Part shown: in pieces, positions 11,878 through 21,728 of the stretch | How positions within the stretch are numbered: position 1 is the stretch's first letter | Layout: each line of letters opens with the position of its first letter | Origin: Massospora cicadina | Taxonomy: Eukaryota; Entomophthoromycota; Entomophthoromycetes; Entomophthorales; Entomophthoraceae | Assembly (NCBI GenBank): GCA_022478985.1 | Contig: JAKSZP010012122.1 | Coordinates: 1 to 64,000 of the forward strand | Direction: 5' to 3' | DNA: 64,000 nt | Position numbers and translations under genes: made by a program | The notes under the pieces: model-generated | Database searches by the model: none | What the model was told of the DNA's origin: nothing | Seen by the model: only the letters and a program-made list of their open reading frames with translations

Positions 11878-13286
11878 TTAAGTGTGAGGGGTGGGCCCCT
11901 GGGCCCACCAGCCTCTTCCAGGTCCCCACAGGCTTTCATAGCAGTGTGGGTGTTAGCAGCAATGCTATCGGGGTTTTTGTTAATTTTTGCGGAAAGAGTC
12001 ACGTTGGCTTTGGCCTTTGCTTTTTATTTTCCCGACGTCAAACAAATTTTTTGGGGTGCGGATGAGTTCGGTGCACTGTCAAGCAGGTCAAAAAAAAATT
12101 TTCAGTTGGGTAGGTCCCAAGTCAGTTTTGACCAGAGCTTGGGTGCAGCAATTGGGTGAGATCAAATCTCCCATCAGATCCTCAGATTGAGTGGCCCGCT
12201 CAGCATGGACTTCCCAACCTGATTGGATGATGGATTCCCAAGTTGCTTCCACCGCGAAGGTCTCCATGTCCTCCTGGTATTGTGAGTGTGGGATGGCGGT
12301 GGTAGCCTTGGCCGCTTCCTTGGCCGCGGCCCTATGGGCCTGCTTGGCCTTCTTCTGCTCCTGCGGGGAGATGGGCTTTACCAATAGGTAGCAGCCTTGT
12401 GCTCCCCATGGAAAGCCTCTTTGGTGCTTGCAGTTGGTTTGTAGTGCGCCTCTCCACTGGCCATGGCCGCCGAGGGGTGCTCTTGGAATTTGACGCCCTC
12501 CTTGATGGGGCATGCATGCACCTTATGGCCGAACGCGTCACAGTGGGTGCAAATGGGGGGCGCGCTGTCCACAGTTACCCGGAATGGGTGGGTGGTATGC
12601 CCTGTGATACTAATAAAAGTGGAGTGTGGGATCTGGGTTAGGTCCTTCACAATCTCCTCGGTTGGGGTCAGAACTGCGATGGCTTTGCCAGTGCACAGGT
12701 GTGGTATCAGCGTGAAGCGTTGCATTTTTAAAATTGTTTTTGCCATATACGGCGAGACCATCTTTCAGGTGTTGCTCCAAAATGTCACGTTTTACCGTAG
12801 TAGGCAAAAAGTCAAACGTGAGGAAAATTTGTTTTGATTTTGTCCATCTGGTGCATTTGGTTTTGACAACCCATTGCCCTTCAGGGAGGTCAACCACTAT
12901 GCACACTGCTGCAGCCTCATCTGCTGCTATTTTGCTTTTGAAACCTAGGTCCAGCCAACCGCGTGACATGGAGTGAGGTGCAACATACACCGCAGTTGGG
13001 AAAATTTTGTGTACATCTTCACAAATTTTTCCCATAAGGCCGTTTTTTGGATGTCCAGATACACATGGACTCTGAATTCCACTGACGAAAGTGGCTGGGA
13101 GTGTGGCATGTTGATGTACTGGTTGCATCATGTTTGCCATGCGAGTATCTCTGGAGAAATTGTGACCGCCAGTTTTTTGAGATTTTTGTCTATTCCGCCA
13201 GATTCTCCGGGGCGTTTTCAAACGTTGGAGGCCGCGGGCCTTCCACCTGCTCCTCTTACCTTGCTTGCCCAACTGCTCCCTGACAT
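11878..13286 (-). pseudogene. LINE A ORF1: RNA-binding protein with CCHC knuckle
   Basis: ATG at 13,286 matches the ORF1 starts of LINE B (16,534) and LINE C (42,306); all begin MSGSSWA or close to it. The central block (YVAPHSMSRGWLDLGFKSK) and the following part of alternating strands and helices look like an RRM-type fold, but this is inference. A knuckle CTHCDAFGHKVHAC (CX2CX4HX4C) lies at about 12,510-12,560. The C-terminus is Lys/Ala-rich (KKAKQAHRAAAKEAAKA). Frame breaks lie near 12,730 and 12,380, and a poly-A run near 12,090 shifts the end. ORF1 proteins bind and chaperone element RNA. Confidence 0.8.
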
Positions 13287-13379
13287 GGGCGCAGACTAAT
13301 CTTCTCTGTGAGATTATCAAACTAGATTTAGTCTTGAATTGAATAGGTTGTAAAAGTGTTTGCAACGAGAAAGAAAAGT

Positions 13380-13645
13380 TAGATGACCAATATTGCAAAC
13401 TATTAAAACTATACTTGTATTGGTCATATCTGATAAAGTTCTTATTAGATGAGATCAACCTTCTTGTGGGATGTTTTGCCCCTTCAAATTTCTTAGCCCC
13501 ATCCTTCAGAGGAGGCCAATAACTCCAAAGGGTTGATCATCGGTCTATCTGAGAATTGGATATTCCAATGGTTTTTTTGTATTATTAGAATGACACTGAA
13601 TCTCGATCTTAATTATTTTCAGTCATTGCAGTTGAATCCTCAACA
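13380..13645 (-). repeat. G1 5' LTR, outer part (U3 side), with right target-site duplication of LINE A
   Basis: Continues the LTR interrupted at 8,124 and matches 1,690-1,965. On the minus strand it starts TGTTGAGGATTC at 13,645, parallel to TGCTGAAGTTTC at 1,965. Bases 13,380-13,394 repeat 8,110-8,124. Confidence 0.8.
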
Positions 13646-15502
13646 GTCCATCACAAAAGGCAAGCAGTAATGTTAATAAAAGCAGTATTAAGATACACTT
13701 TTCGAATTGAGACTTCCAATTATGTCCTTCCTTTTTGTTTAAATAAACATCATTATATCTAATAAACAGGAAAATTTATATCTTCTTGTTTACATGAAAA
13801 CTTCTCATAATTTATCATTAGACAGGACATACACTTATTCATTAAAATTTCTCATCCTTAGAATCACCTTAACAAAGAGTTTTTGCTTTACAGATAATGC
13901 CAAGTCTCTCAATTGCATAGGATGTAACCCTTTGCTATCTGTAAATGTTATAATCTTAGCTGCAAGGATCAAAGTTGAGTGTAATGATAATATGATTTAG
14001 ATTTTGATAGACATCTAGTTAACATGAAATACTATAGTTTTCTATAAGTTGTTTTTCTGTTTCCAAATTGACATAGCTTCCACTATCTAATCAGAGATCA
14101 AGATAAAGCCCTAGCCTTTGTTGCTCATCCTTAATTTTAAAAAACATAGTATTATCAAGTTATCAACGCTTAATGTTAATGACAAGAGCACATATAAAGG
14201 AAAGTAAGTTTATAAAAGGGTTATGTAATATTTATGTATGATTCATCTTCTATAGAAACAAGATCAGTTACTTTCTACCACATTTTATAACAAAAAATAA
14301 ACTAATTTTGATAGCTGGAACTATAGCAAGCTTTAGCTTATAATTATTAACTACAATGATAATAAGAGCAATCAACACTTAATGAAGCTCCCTTTATTAT
14401 AGCGTTTTCACATATGTCAAATGTTGTTAGTTGATGATTTTCTAATTATATAAATTAATCATGACTCGATAATTATGATATTTCTTTCCATCATACACCC
14501 AAATTTAGAAACAAGACTTTTTGAGAACGGATATATACAATTAAATTATACTAATATTTGTAATAAATGACAAAAAGTAGTGGTTAAGAATTAGTGAATG
14601 CTTATGCAATAGAAACAACTTTTTAAAGATCCAGATTTAACCAATTACTCTTGTATCTGATATTGGCTCTTTCTTTGGTGCTTAAACTATATAGATTATA
14701 ATACTTAAATTTGGTTATGAACTGGCTCCTTCCAATAAGCCATGAATGAATTAGGAAGCAGGACCCAAGTCAAGGACCAAAGGGTGGATAGGGTTCCTGA
14801 TACCATTCTTCTAGTGCGTGTGCTACAAGTGCTGTGGATGAACACCCCTTGGAGGACAGTTGCAATTATGCTTACCCTGAGAACCATGCCATGACTCCAA
14901 CAAGGTGTATAAGGAGCAATAGACCTCCCAAGCTCACCCAAAGTCCACCCCCTGCTTGTGAATGCTAAACATGGCCATCGTTAGATTAAATATACCAATG
15001 TAAACCCCAAAAGTCAATAATAAGATAGATAAGGCTTTTAAGCTAGTGGCTTTATTATGTATATTAGGCATGTCAATAGGAAACTGAACTAAAGAACCTC
15101 CACTTCCCAGTCCCTTTCCTTATAGCCCTCTAATGTAAAATTAGTTCAAACTCCTCTGTCATGCCTGACACTCTGTACTTTTGAATTTTCCAGAACCAAA
15201 CCTTATCATACTAGTCCAATAGAATTCCCTGCAAGCTGAACTACCTCACTCATGACTCAATGTAGTTCCAACTCGAATCCAACTCAATCCTCAAATTCAA
15301 ACATTTCACCATCACCTTGTTTGATCCCAGCCCTGATTCAAGTCCCAACCGTTAACCTGCCTCACTCTTGACCCCATTCAGGGCTTATTCAGAAACAACA
15401 CTTGCTCACCCCTGCTCCATCTACACCAACTTGTCCTATCTTATTAAAGATCAGGGCGATATAATGTTAAGGGAAAACCTCAGCTGTCACAAAATCATAT
15501 TA
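13646..15502. other. AT-rich intergenic DNA, no gene recognised
   Basis: No coding domain recognised. Two local peculiarities: 14,705-14,941 is richer in GC and holds a 78-codon open frame on the minus strand that I cannot assign, and 15,060-15,450 is markedly poor in G on the plus strand, with many CA, TC and AAC words. Either could be a worn repeat. Confidence 0.4.
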
Positions 15503-15520
15503 GCTAAAAATATTCTTATT

Positions 15521-15791
15521 CGGGGTGGGCCGACCTGGGGATGATACCACACTGATTAGGGAAGTGAAGAAAATGGGAAAGGAGGATAAAACCTGGAAAA
15601 CCTCCATGCATGGCGTATGATAGGCCAGGAACTCCATGGACTGCCTTTTCTATTCGCTATCTCAGTTTGGGGCATTGGTGCGCAAAGCCAACACAGTCAA
15701 AATCGTCCCCTACCCAAAGTCCATTACCAGGATCAAACTTGGGAGGCAGTGGTAGAGGGTCCATACTCTACCACTGGGGTATCCTCCCTTG
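15521..15791 (-). mobile_element. tRNA-derived SINE
   Basis: Minus strand. The 5' end GGGAGGATACCCCAGTGGTA resembles the start of a tRNA gene. A box: TACCCCAGTGG (15,771-15,781). B box: GTTTGATCC (15,730-15,738), 32 nt downstream, the spacing of a tRNA gene. The 200-bp body is unrelated to tRNA and ends CGGCCCACCCCGAATAA. Flanking direct repeats GCTAAAAATATT at 15,503-15,514 and 15,792-15,803, with partial extension, are the target-site duplication. The 3' end resembles that of the LINEs in this window (CAGCCTTCCCCGCAATAA in LINE A), so the LINE probably mobilised it. RNA polymerase III transcription is expected from the boxes. Confidence 0.75.
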
Positions 15792-15810
15792 GCTAAAAAT
15801 ATTTTTAATT

Positions 15811-16423
15811 TTGTTTATACTTTAGCACTAAGCAATATAGCACCTGAAAATGTTTACTCTGATCAGACTATCTTAAATATGAGCTCTATGTATTTGTTTA
15901 AATTATAAAAATAGGTCAAGATTTAAAAATTCAAGTACATAACACCTTTCATGTGTCAATTTTATATATAGATGTTTTTTATGGACTAGAAAATATAAAA
16001 GAATTATATTAAGTTAAACTCTACACTTATTTTTAAAGATGGCTACAAAGCATATATATGATTAATGAATAAATCTAAAAGGTAAATATAACAAATATGT
16101 CAGGGTAAAGACTGACATTAGTGACATTTCTGAGGTTTCAGAAATTATATATCACATCAAGAGGATATGTGCTGATGTTAGTTCGATTTTGACATATTAA
16201 ATCATAATTGTAATGGGGTATGGTTCAATCAATTGCTAAATTGCCTTAATTGCGATGAAATTGAGTTGATTAATTGTACCAACATGAATTTACAATGAGA
16301 CTGAGAAAATTCCCTATGCTTTTCAAAATCATATGCAAAGAGCAATCCTATAAGCTCAAAAAATTAACAGATATCTGTTTAAAACCAATTAAGCTTAGGT
16401 AAGTCTAGGGAGTTGGATGGAAC
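15811..16423. other. AT-rich intergenic DNA
   Basis: No reading frame or repeat recognised. It is the left flank of LINE B; bases 16,424-16,440 are one copy of the LINE B target-site duplication. Confidence 0.5.
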
Positions 16424-16533
16424 AAAACTAGGGCATTCATGCTTTTCTCTCTCGTTGCAGTCACTTTTGCAACTTATTCAATTCAAGTCTGATTCTAGTT
16501 TGATAATCTCACAGAGGAGATTAGTCTGCACCC

Positions 16534-17941
16534 ATGTCAGGGAGCAGTTGGGCAAGAAAAGTAAGAGGAGCAGATGGTAGGCCCGCAGCCTTAAACGTTC
16601 AGAAACGCCCTGGAGAAACCGGTGGAATAGAAAAAAATAAAAAACTGGCGGTCACTATTTACCCAGAAATCCTCACTTGGCAAGCGCGATGCAACCAGTA
16701 CATCAACACGCCTCACTCCCAACCACTCTCGTCAGTGGAATATGGAGTCCATGCGTTTCTGGACATCCAACAAACAGCTCTATGGGAAAAATTTTGTGGG
16801 GATGTGCACATATTTTTCCTGACCATGGTGTATGTTGCACCTCACTCCATGTCACATGGTTGGCTGGACCTCGGTTTCAAAAACAAAGAGGCAGCAGACA
16901 AAGCTGCTGCGGTGCATGTAGTGATTGACCTCCCCAAAGGGCAACAGGTCATTGAAACCAAATGCACCAGATGGACAAAACCCAACCAAATTTTCCTCAC
17001 ATTTAAATTTTTGCCTACTACGGTAAATCGTGCTATTTTGCAGCAGCACCTGAAAGATGGTCTCACCATTTATGGCGAAATACAATCTTTCAAGATGCAA
17101 CGCTTTATGCTGATGCCACACCTGTGCACCAGCAAAGCCATTGCAGTTCCGACCCCAACTGAGGAGATCATAAAGGACCTAACCCAGATCCCGCACTCCA
17201 TATATATCAATATTGAAGGGCATACCACCCACCCTTTCTGGGTAACCGTGGACAGCGTGCCCCCCATCTGCACCCACTGTGACACGTTCAGCCATAAGGC
17301 ACACACATGCCCCACTAAGGAGGGCATCACATTCCAAGAGCACCCCTTGGTAGCCATAGGCATTGGAGCGGCGCACTGCAAACCAACTGCAAGCACCAAA
17401 GAGGCTTTCTCATGTGGAGCACAAAGTTGCTACCTACTGGTAAAACCTATTTCCCCGCAAGAGTGGAAGAAGGCCAAGCAGGACCACAGGGCTGCGGCCA
17501 AGGAAGCAGCCAAAGTCACTACTGCTATTCCACACTCCCAATGCCAGGAGGACATCAAAACCTTTGCGGTGGAAGCAACTTGGGAATCTCTCAACCAATC
17601 AGATTGGGAAGCCCATGCCAATTGGGCCAACCAATCTGAGGATCTGTGGGTGACTCGATCTCACCCAATTTTTGCAACCAAGCTCCAGTTGAAACTGACT
17701 TGAGGTCCAACCTACCTGAAAATTTTTTTGACCCGCTTGTTGGTGACCAAACTCATCTGCACCACAAAAAATTAGTTTGATGATGGGGAAACAAAAAGTG
17801 AAGGCAAAAGCCAACGTGAACCTTTCTGCTAAAATCAACAAAACTACCAATAGTGTTTCTGCAAACACCCGTGCTGCTGTGAAGGCCCATGGGGATCTAG
17901 AGGAGGCTAGTGGGCCCAGGTGCCCACCCCCTCACACCTAA
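16534..17941 (+). pseudogene. LINE B ORF1: CCHC RNA-binding protein, broken by a late stop
   Basis: The ATG at 16,534 opens 389 codons, the longest intact ORF1 stretch in the window. Landmarks: MSGSSWARKVRG, the block YVAPHSMSHGWLDLGF, a knuckle CTHCDTFSHKAHTC (CX2CX4HX4C), then a Lys/Ala-rich helix (WKKAKQDHRAAAKEAAK). At 17,701-17,703 a TGA stands where LINE C has TGG. Behind it, sequence related to the LINE C C-terminus continues to a TAA at 17,939-17,941, six bases before the ORF2 ATG. The protein would bind LINE RNA. The short gap between ORF1 and ORF2 suggests coupled or re-initiated translation of ORF2 (inference). Confidence 0.85.
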
Positions 17942-17947
17942 GGTGCA

Positions 17948-20900
17948 ATGGGGGAAACCTTTACTTTAGGGACGTTGAATATTGCCGGACTCAAGGCCTC
18001 AATGTCCCAGGCTAGGAAACTGAGTTTTTTACTAAAAAATTTACCTGTGGATATCCTGGCCATCCAGGAAGCCCACTGTCTGTGAAGTTCCGAGGATGCT
18101 TGGAAAACCATGCTTTTCCCATCCCCATCCTTTTGGTCAGAGCACTGTGGATTGCTAGTTTAGAAAAACAATTTTTCGAATTTTTATTGTTGGAATCCTT
18201 CCTCAATGGCTGAGTCCTCATTTTCACTTTCTCATGGGCTGATGTGGCACATGCTATCATCAACATCTTTGCCCCAACCTGTGCCCAAGAGCGTCAGGAA
18301 TTTTTCTCATTGGTCAAATCCCTCCCATTACCCCCAGACCCTTTCATAGTCGGCGATATGAACTGTTGGCTAAACACACCCACAGACCGTTGGCCTTCCT
18401 CCTCTCACGCCCCCCAGGGCAATGTAAAACTTCGCGTTCTAAAGGCCACCCTTGGGTTAATGGATGCACTGCTGTGGCAAGCCCCACTGCTCAAAAACAT
18501 GATGCACCCTCACATCCACAACGGCCAATTAAGGTCCATGACTCGCATTGACCTTATCCTTATGCCGGCAAAATTCCAACCTCACATTTCCCACTTCCAA
18601 ACAACAAAAATTGACTTCTCTGACCACCGACTAGTCTCAATAACCTACCACCTACCTATCACAGTGGCTAAGGCCCCATATTGGTGCAAACTCCGCCCTC
18701 CCAAACTTGTCTTCAGGATTTTCCACTTGGGTGGAATCAGCAACTTTGGCAAAAGAGTTTGTTACACCATTTTGTGTGGACCCCATCTCCACATGGGCAG
18801 CCTTCAAAGAGGATACCATCTACCACTCTCGCCACCTCTTCTCCTGATGCTCATGAGCCACATCAGCCATCATTTCGCGCGCTCTGGCAGAGTTGGCACA
18901 CCTGGAGTCCAACATCCCAGCTACAGGATACAGCCCTGCATGTGGCCGGAAGTGGGTGGAAGCAGCCGCCCATCTAAACGCGCTAGAAAGGCAACACAAA
19001 CATTGGGTTTGTGTTCATTACAGGGCCAAATTCATTACAGAGGGTGACAAGTGCACCACATATTCTATTAAAATTAATTTGCACCACGCCAGAGCGTTGC
19101 CTGCACACAGGTGCAAATATCAGATGATTCCATCATGGATATGCCAGCTGAAGTGGCAATCAAAATACAAAAGTATTACTCCAAGTTATACCAATCCAAT
19201 CCAATTCAGCCAGCTAAAGTGGCGGAATTCTTTGACTGAACCCACATCCACACCGTTTCCCAATACCCAGAAATAATAAATTTGATTACTCCAAATGAAC
19301 TATGGACAGCCATCCGCGGTGCACCAAAATTGGAAATGCCCAGGCCCAAATGGCATTCCATATGATTTTTATAAAAAGTACTTCAAATAATTATCCCCAC
19401 TGCTGCTTGCCTCACTTAACCAGAGCCTTCTGGAAACGCGCCTCCTACCAGGAGGACAAGAGGCCTTCACTGTCACACTCTTTAAGAAAGGGGACAAGCT
19501 AGACTTAGCCAACTGGCGCCCCATTTCTTTAACTAACATGAAATACAAAAATTTTAACAAAAATCATGGCTAACCGCTTAGGGATTGTAGCATCTGCCAC
19601 CATCTCCCCAGAACAATTCGGTTTCATACCCAGAAGGTCAATTTGGGACAACGTGCACTCTGTGGCTAACGCATGCCAGTCCACAGCCTCTGGGGCTCTT
19701 GTATTCTATGACCAACAGAAGGCCTATGATAAAGTAAACTGGGAATACCTCACGGCCTGCCTCCATCAATTCCGCTTACCCCCTCGCTTCATCAGCTGGG
19801 TAATGCTGCTCATGGAATCAGCAACAATGGCAGTGCGTGGCCCTGGCTTCCTAAAGGATTTAGTCCACCCTCAAAGGGGCTTGCGACAAGGGGACCCCCT
19901 TAGCCCACTCTTATACAACTTCAGCCTTGACCCACTACTTCGAAATGTGAATGCCCAACTCACTGGGTTCCATGTGACAGGCCAAGCCCCAGTCAAGATG
20001 ATGGCGTTTGCAGATGACTGTGTGGCTGGGGTGTCCAATAATAAAGATGCACGCGCACTTGAAGCTCTCATCCAGGAGTATTCCCAGGTAAGTAATGCTG
20101 CACTGAACGCTTCCAAAACCAAAATCATCCTCCTTGGTTGGTATCAAACCTGCTGGGCCCCAGCAACCAGTGCCCTGCCCAGCCCATCTGCTCGCACACA
20201 TGCTCGCCCTCCCTGCTCACCCCACACCTCCCCACTAGTGCTCCCCTTCATGACACGCCCTACCATAGGGCCTGTCCGCCATCTGGGCATGTGGGTGGAG
20301 TCAGGCGGGTACGCATCAGAAGTAATGGAAAGTCGTATTCTAGACAACGTGATGAAGCGCATCGCCTCCCTCAGAGCCCACCCTACTTCCCTTACTGGCA
20401 GGGTTGTTTTAGCCAACTCTATGCTCCTCTTTAAAGTCTGGTTTGGAGCCCACGCCATCCATTCTCCCCAAGCCTTTTCAAATCCTTGTGTGCCCTTCTG
20501 CAAGTTAGCTATGGTCAGGCTTCCCACCACCAGTATGGCTAGAGGTCATGTTTGGCCCTCATCATCATGGTGGCATGGGCCTGCTTAATTTCAAAGCCCA
20601 TGCTGCAAAGAAACTGGGCACCTGGATTGTGGATGTCACCGCCCCTACGCTCCCCTCCCAACACTGGTCCCACATGGCCCGCTCCAACTTCTCCCGCGCC
20701 TTGGGCCTTAACAATCCAACGAACCCTCACTCCTTGATGAAATACCTGGCTTCACACCCATCGGCCACAGGTCCTCATGGGACTAAAACCCACTACAAAC
20801 AAATCCTCCTCTCCATGTGGAGCACTGAGTGGAGAATTCGTATTAGTGGACACACAGCCCAGAGAGGCCGCCCCTCTCCTCAGTTCACACAAGAGGTACA

Positions 20901-21637
20901 GGGGCTACCCATCCAAGATGGCGTGATCCCCACACGGCCCCATATTATCCAGGGTGGACTACCTGGACATGATGGACATCCCTTACTTCATTGAGACCCA
21001 AAAGACTATCTGGAAATACGCACACCATCCTCTGTTGCAACCTCAAATCCATTCCCATGTGTGGCGCTGCCTGAGGCGGGTGTACCATATGGATGAGCGC
21101 TCTAACGCTTTATATTCATCCTGCGTCATGTGTGGCCAGTATGGAACGCTGTTCCTCTGCATGGAGAAGTGTCCTACCTCTAAAGTGATATGGCGCGAAG
21201 TTTAACGTCTGCTTGGCCAGGATCAAACACATCCCTTCAGTCTGTTAAGGGATATGTTTGCTTTATCAATGGCCTCTCCCCTTTCACCTTCCCTCCGTTC
21301 TCTGGTGGTTGCAATCGCCATGTGGACTATCCACACAATTATCTTGGATGCCATCGCAGGCTCCACCCCCACCCTCCCAGAAGCTGTCCACAGATTCTGG
21401 TCTCATTTGGTGGACCACTTTTAGGCATGGATATTTGGATACCTCCCACCGCGTCGCTGACAACTGGTCTCCTCCTGGTTCCCAGTTAGGTTCATCAAAT
21501 CAGACCCCTTCCTCCACACGTGTTCAATAGAGGCTACGGCCCCTTCACACGTTCCCTCCCCCTCCCCCCCCCAGTGGCGTCCCCGCTGGCAACAAGAGAT
21601 AGCATCGCTTCTCTGGGGTGCCTTCCCTGTTACTTAG
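17948..21637 (+). pseudogene. LINE B ORF2: endonuclease-reverse transcriptase
   Basis: ATG at 17,948 (MGETFTLGTLNIAGLKA). Endonuclease landmarks: IQEAHC followed at once by a stop, then VGDMNCW and SDHRLVSITYH (18,244-18,660). Reverse transcriptase: MANRLG at 19,566, QFGFIPRRSIWDN, DQQKAYDKV, GLRQGDPLSPLLYNF, KMMAFADDC and NASKTKIILLG, open from 19,566 to 20,588. C-terminal knuckle CVMCGQYGTLF with Cys in place of the usual His, at about 21,120-21,175. Frame breaks near 18,080, 18,700, 19,290, 19,500, 20,470 and 20,950. It ends near 21,637 at a stop earlier than in LINE C. The RT catalytic Asp pair is kept. Confidence 0.85.
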
Positions 21638-21728
21638 TTTTGTTTCTTTTGGGTCAAATTTGGAAGTGTCCATCCCATAGTCAGCCTTCCTTGCAATAAC
21701 ATTAAAATTTAAAAACTAGGGCATTCAT

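Larger units (their letters stand above)
8125..13379 (-). mobile_element. LINE A, L1-like non-LTR retrotransposon, full length, decayed
   Basis: A 5,255-bp insertion in the G1 LTR flanked by an exact 15-nt duplication. The minus strand carries a short 5' leader (AACTTTTCTTTCTCGTTGC), ORF1 (13,286 to about 11,878), ORF2 (11,874 to about 8,131) and an AT-rich tail after the conserved CCCCGCAATAA. It is very close to LINE C (37,127-42,437) throughout and a little further from LINE B. ORF2 has an apurinic-type endonuclease, a reverse transcriptase and a C-terminal Cys/His knuckle, and ORF1 has a CCHC knuckle, which is the L1-superfamily layout. Multiple frameshifts and stops make it inactive. Confidence 0.9.
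1385..13645 (-). mobile_element. Ty3/gypsy retrotransposon G1, complete but decayed, with LINE A nested in its 5' LTR
   Basis: Reading right to left on the minus strand the order is: 5' LTR (13,645 to 7,821, interrupted by LINE A), primer-binding site, Gag with collagen-like repeats, a CCHC remnant, protease, reverse transcriptase, RNase H, integrase with C-terminal domain, polypurine tract, and the 3' LTR shared with G2. This Gag-PR-RT-RH-IN order is that of Ty3/gypsy. Without LINE A and its duplication the element is about 7.0 kb. Every domain carries stops or frameshifts, and catalytic residues are lost in RT, protease and integrase, so it is inactive. No chromodomain was seen after the integrase. 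Confidence 0.85.
16441..21711 (+). mobile_element. LINE B, L1-like non-LTR retrotransposon, full length, decayed
   Basis: A 5,271-bp element flanked by an exact 17-nt duplication AAAACTAGGGCATTCAT (16,424-16,440 and 21,712-21,728). The 5' leader starts GCTTTTCTCTCTCGTTGCAG, parallel to LINE A and C. ORF1 starts at 16,534 and ORF2 at 17,948. The 3' end is CAGCCTTCCTTGCAATAA (21,682-21,699) followed by an A/T-rich tail. It is somewhat more divergent from A and C than these are from each other. Stops and frameshifts are spread through both frames. Confidence 0.9.

Noticed and set aside
8156..13299. Numerous plus-strand open frames of 60-135 codons across LINE A (and minus-strand ones across LINE B)
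   Set aside because: They are antisense to ORF1/ORF2, match no family and recur at the same places in LINE C only because the sense sequence is repeated.
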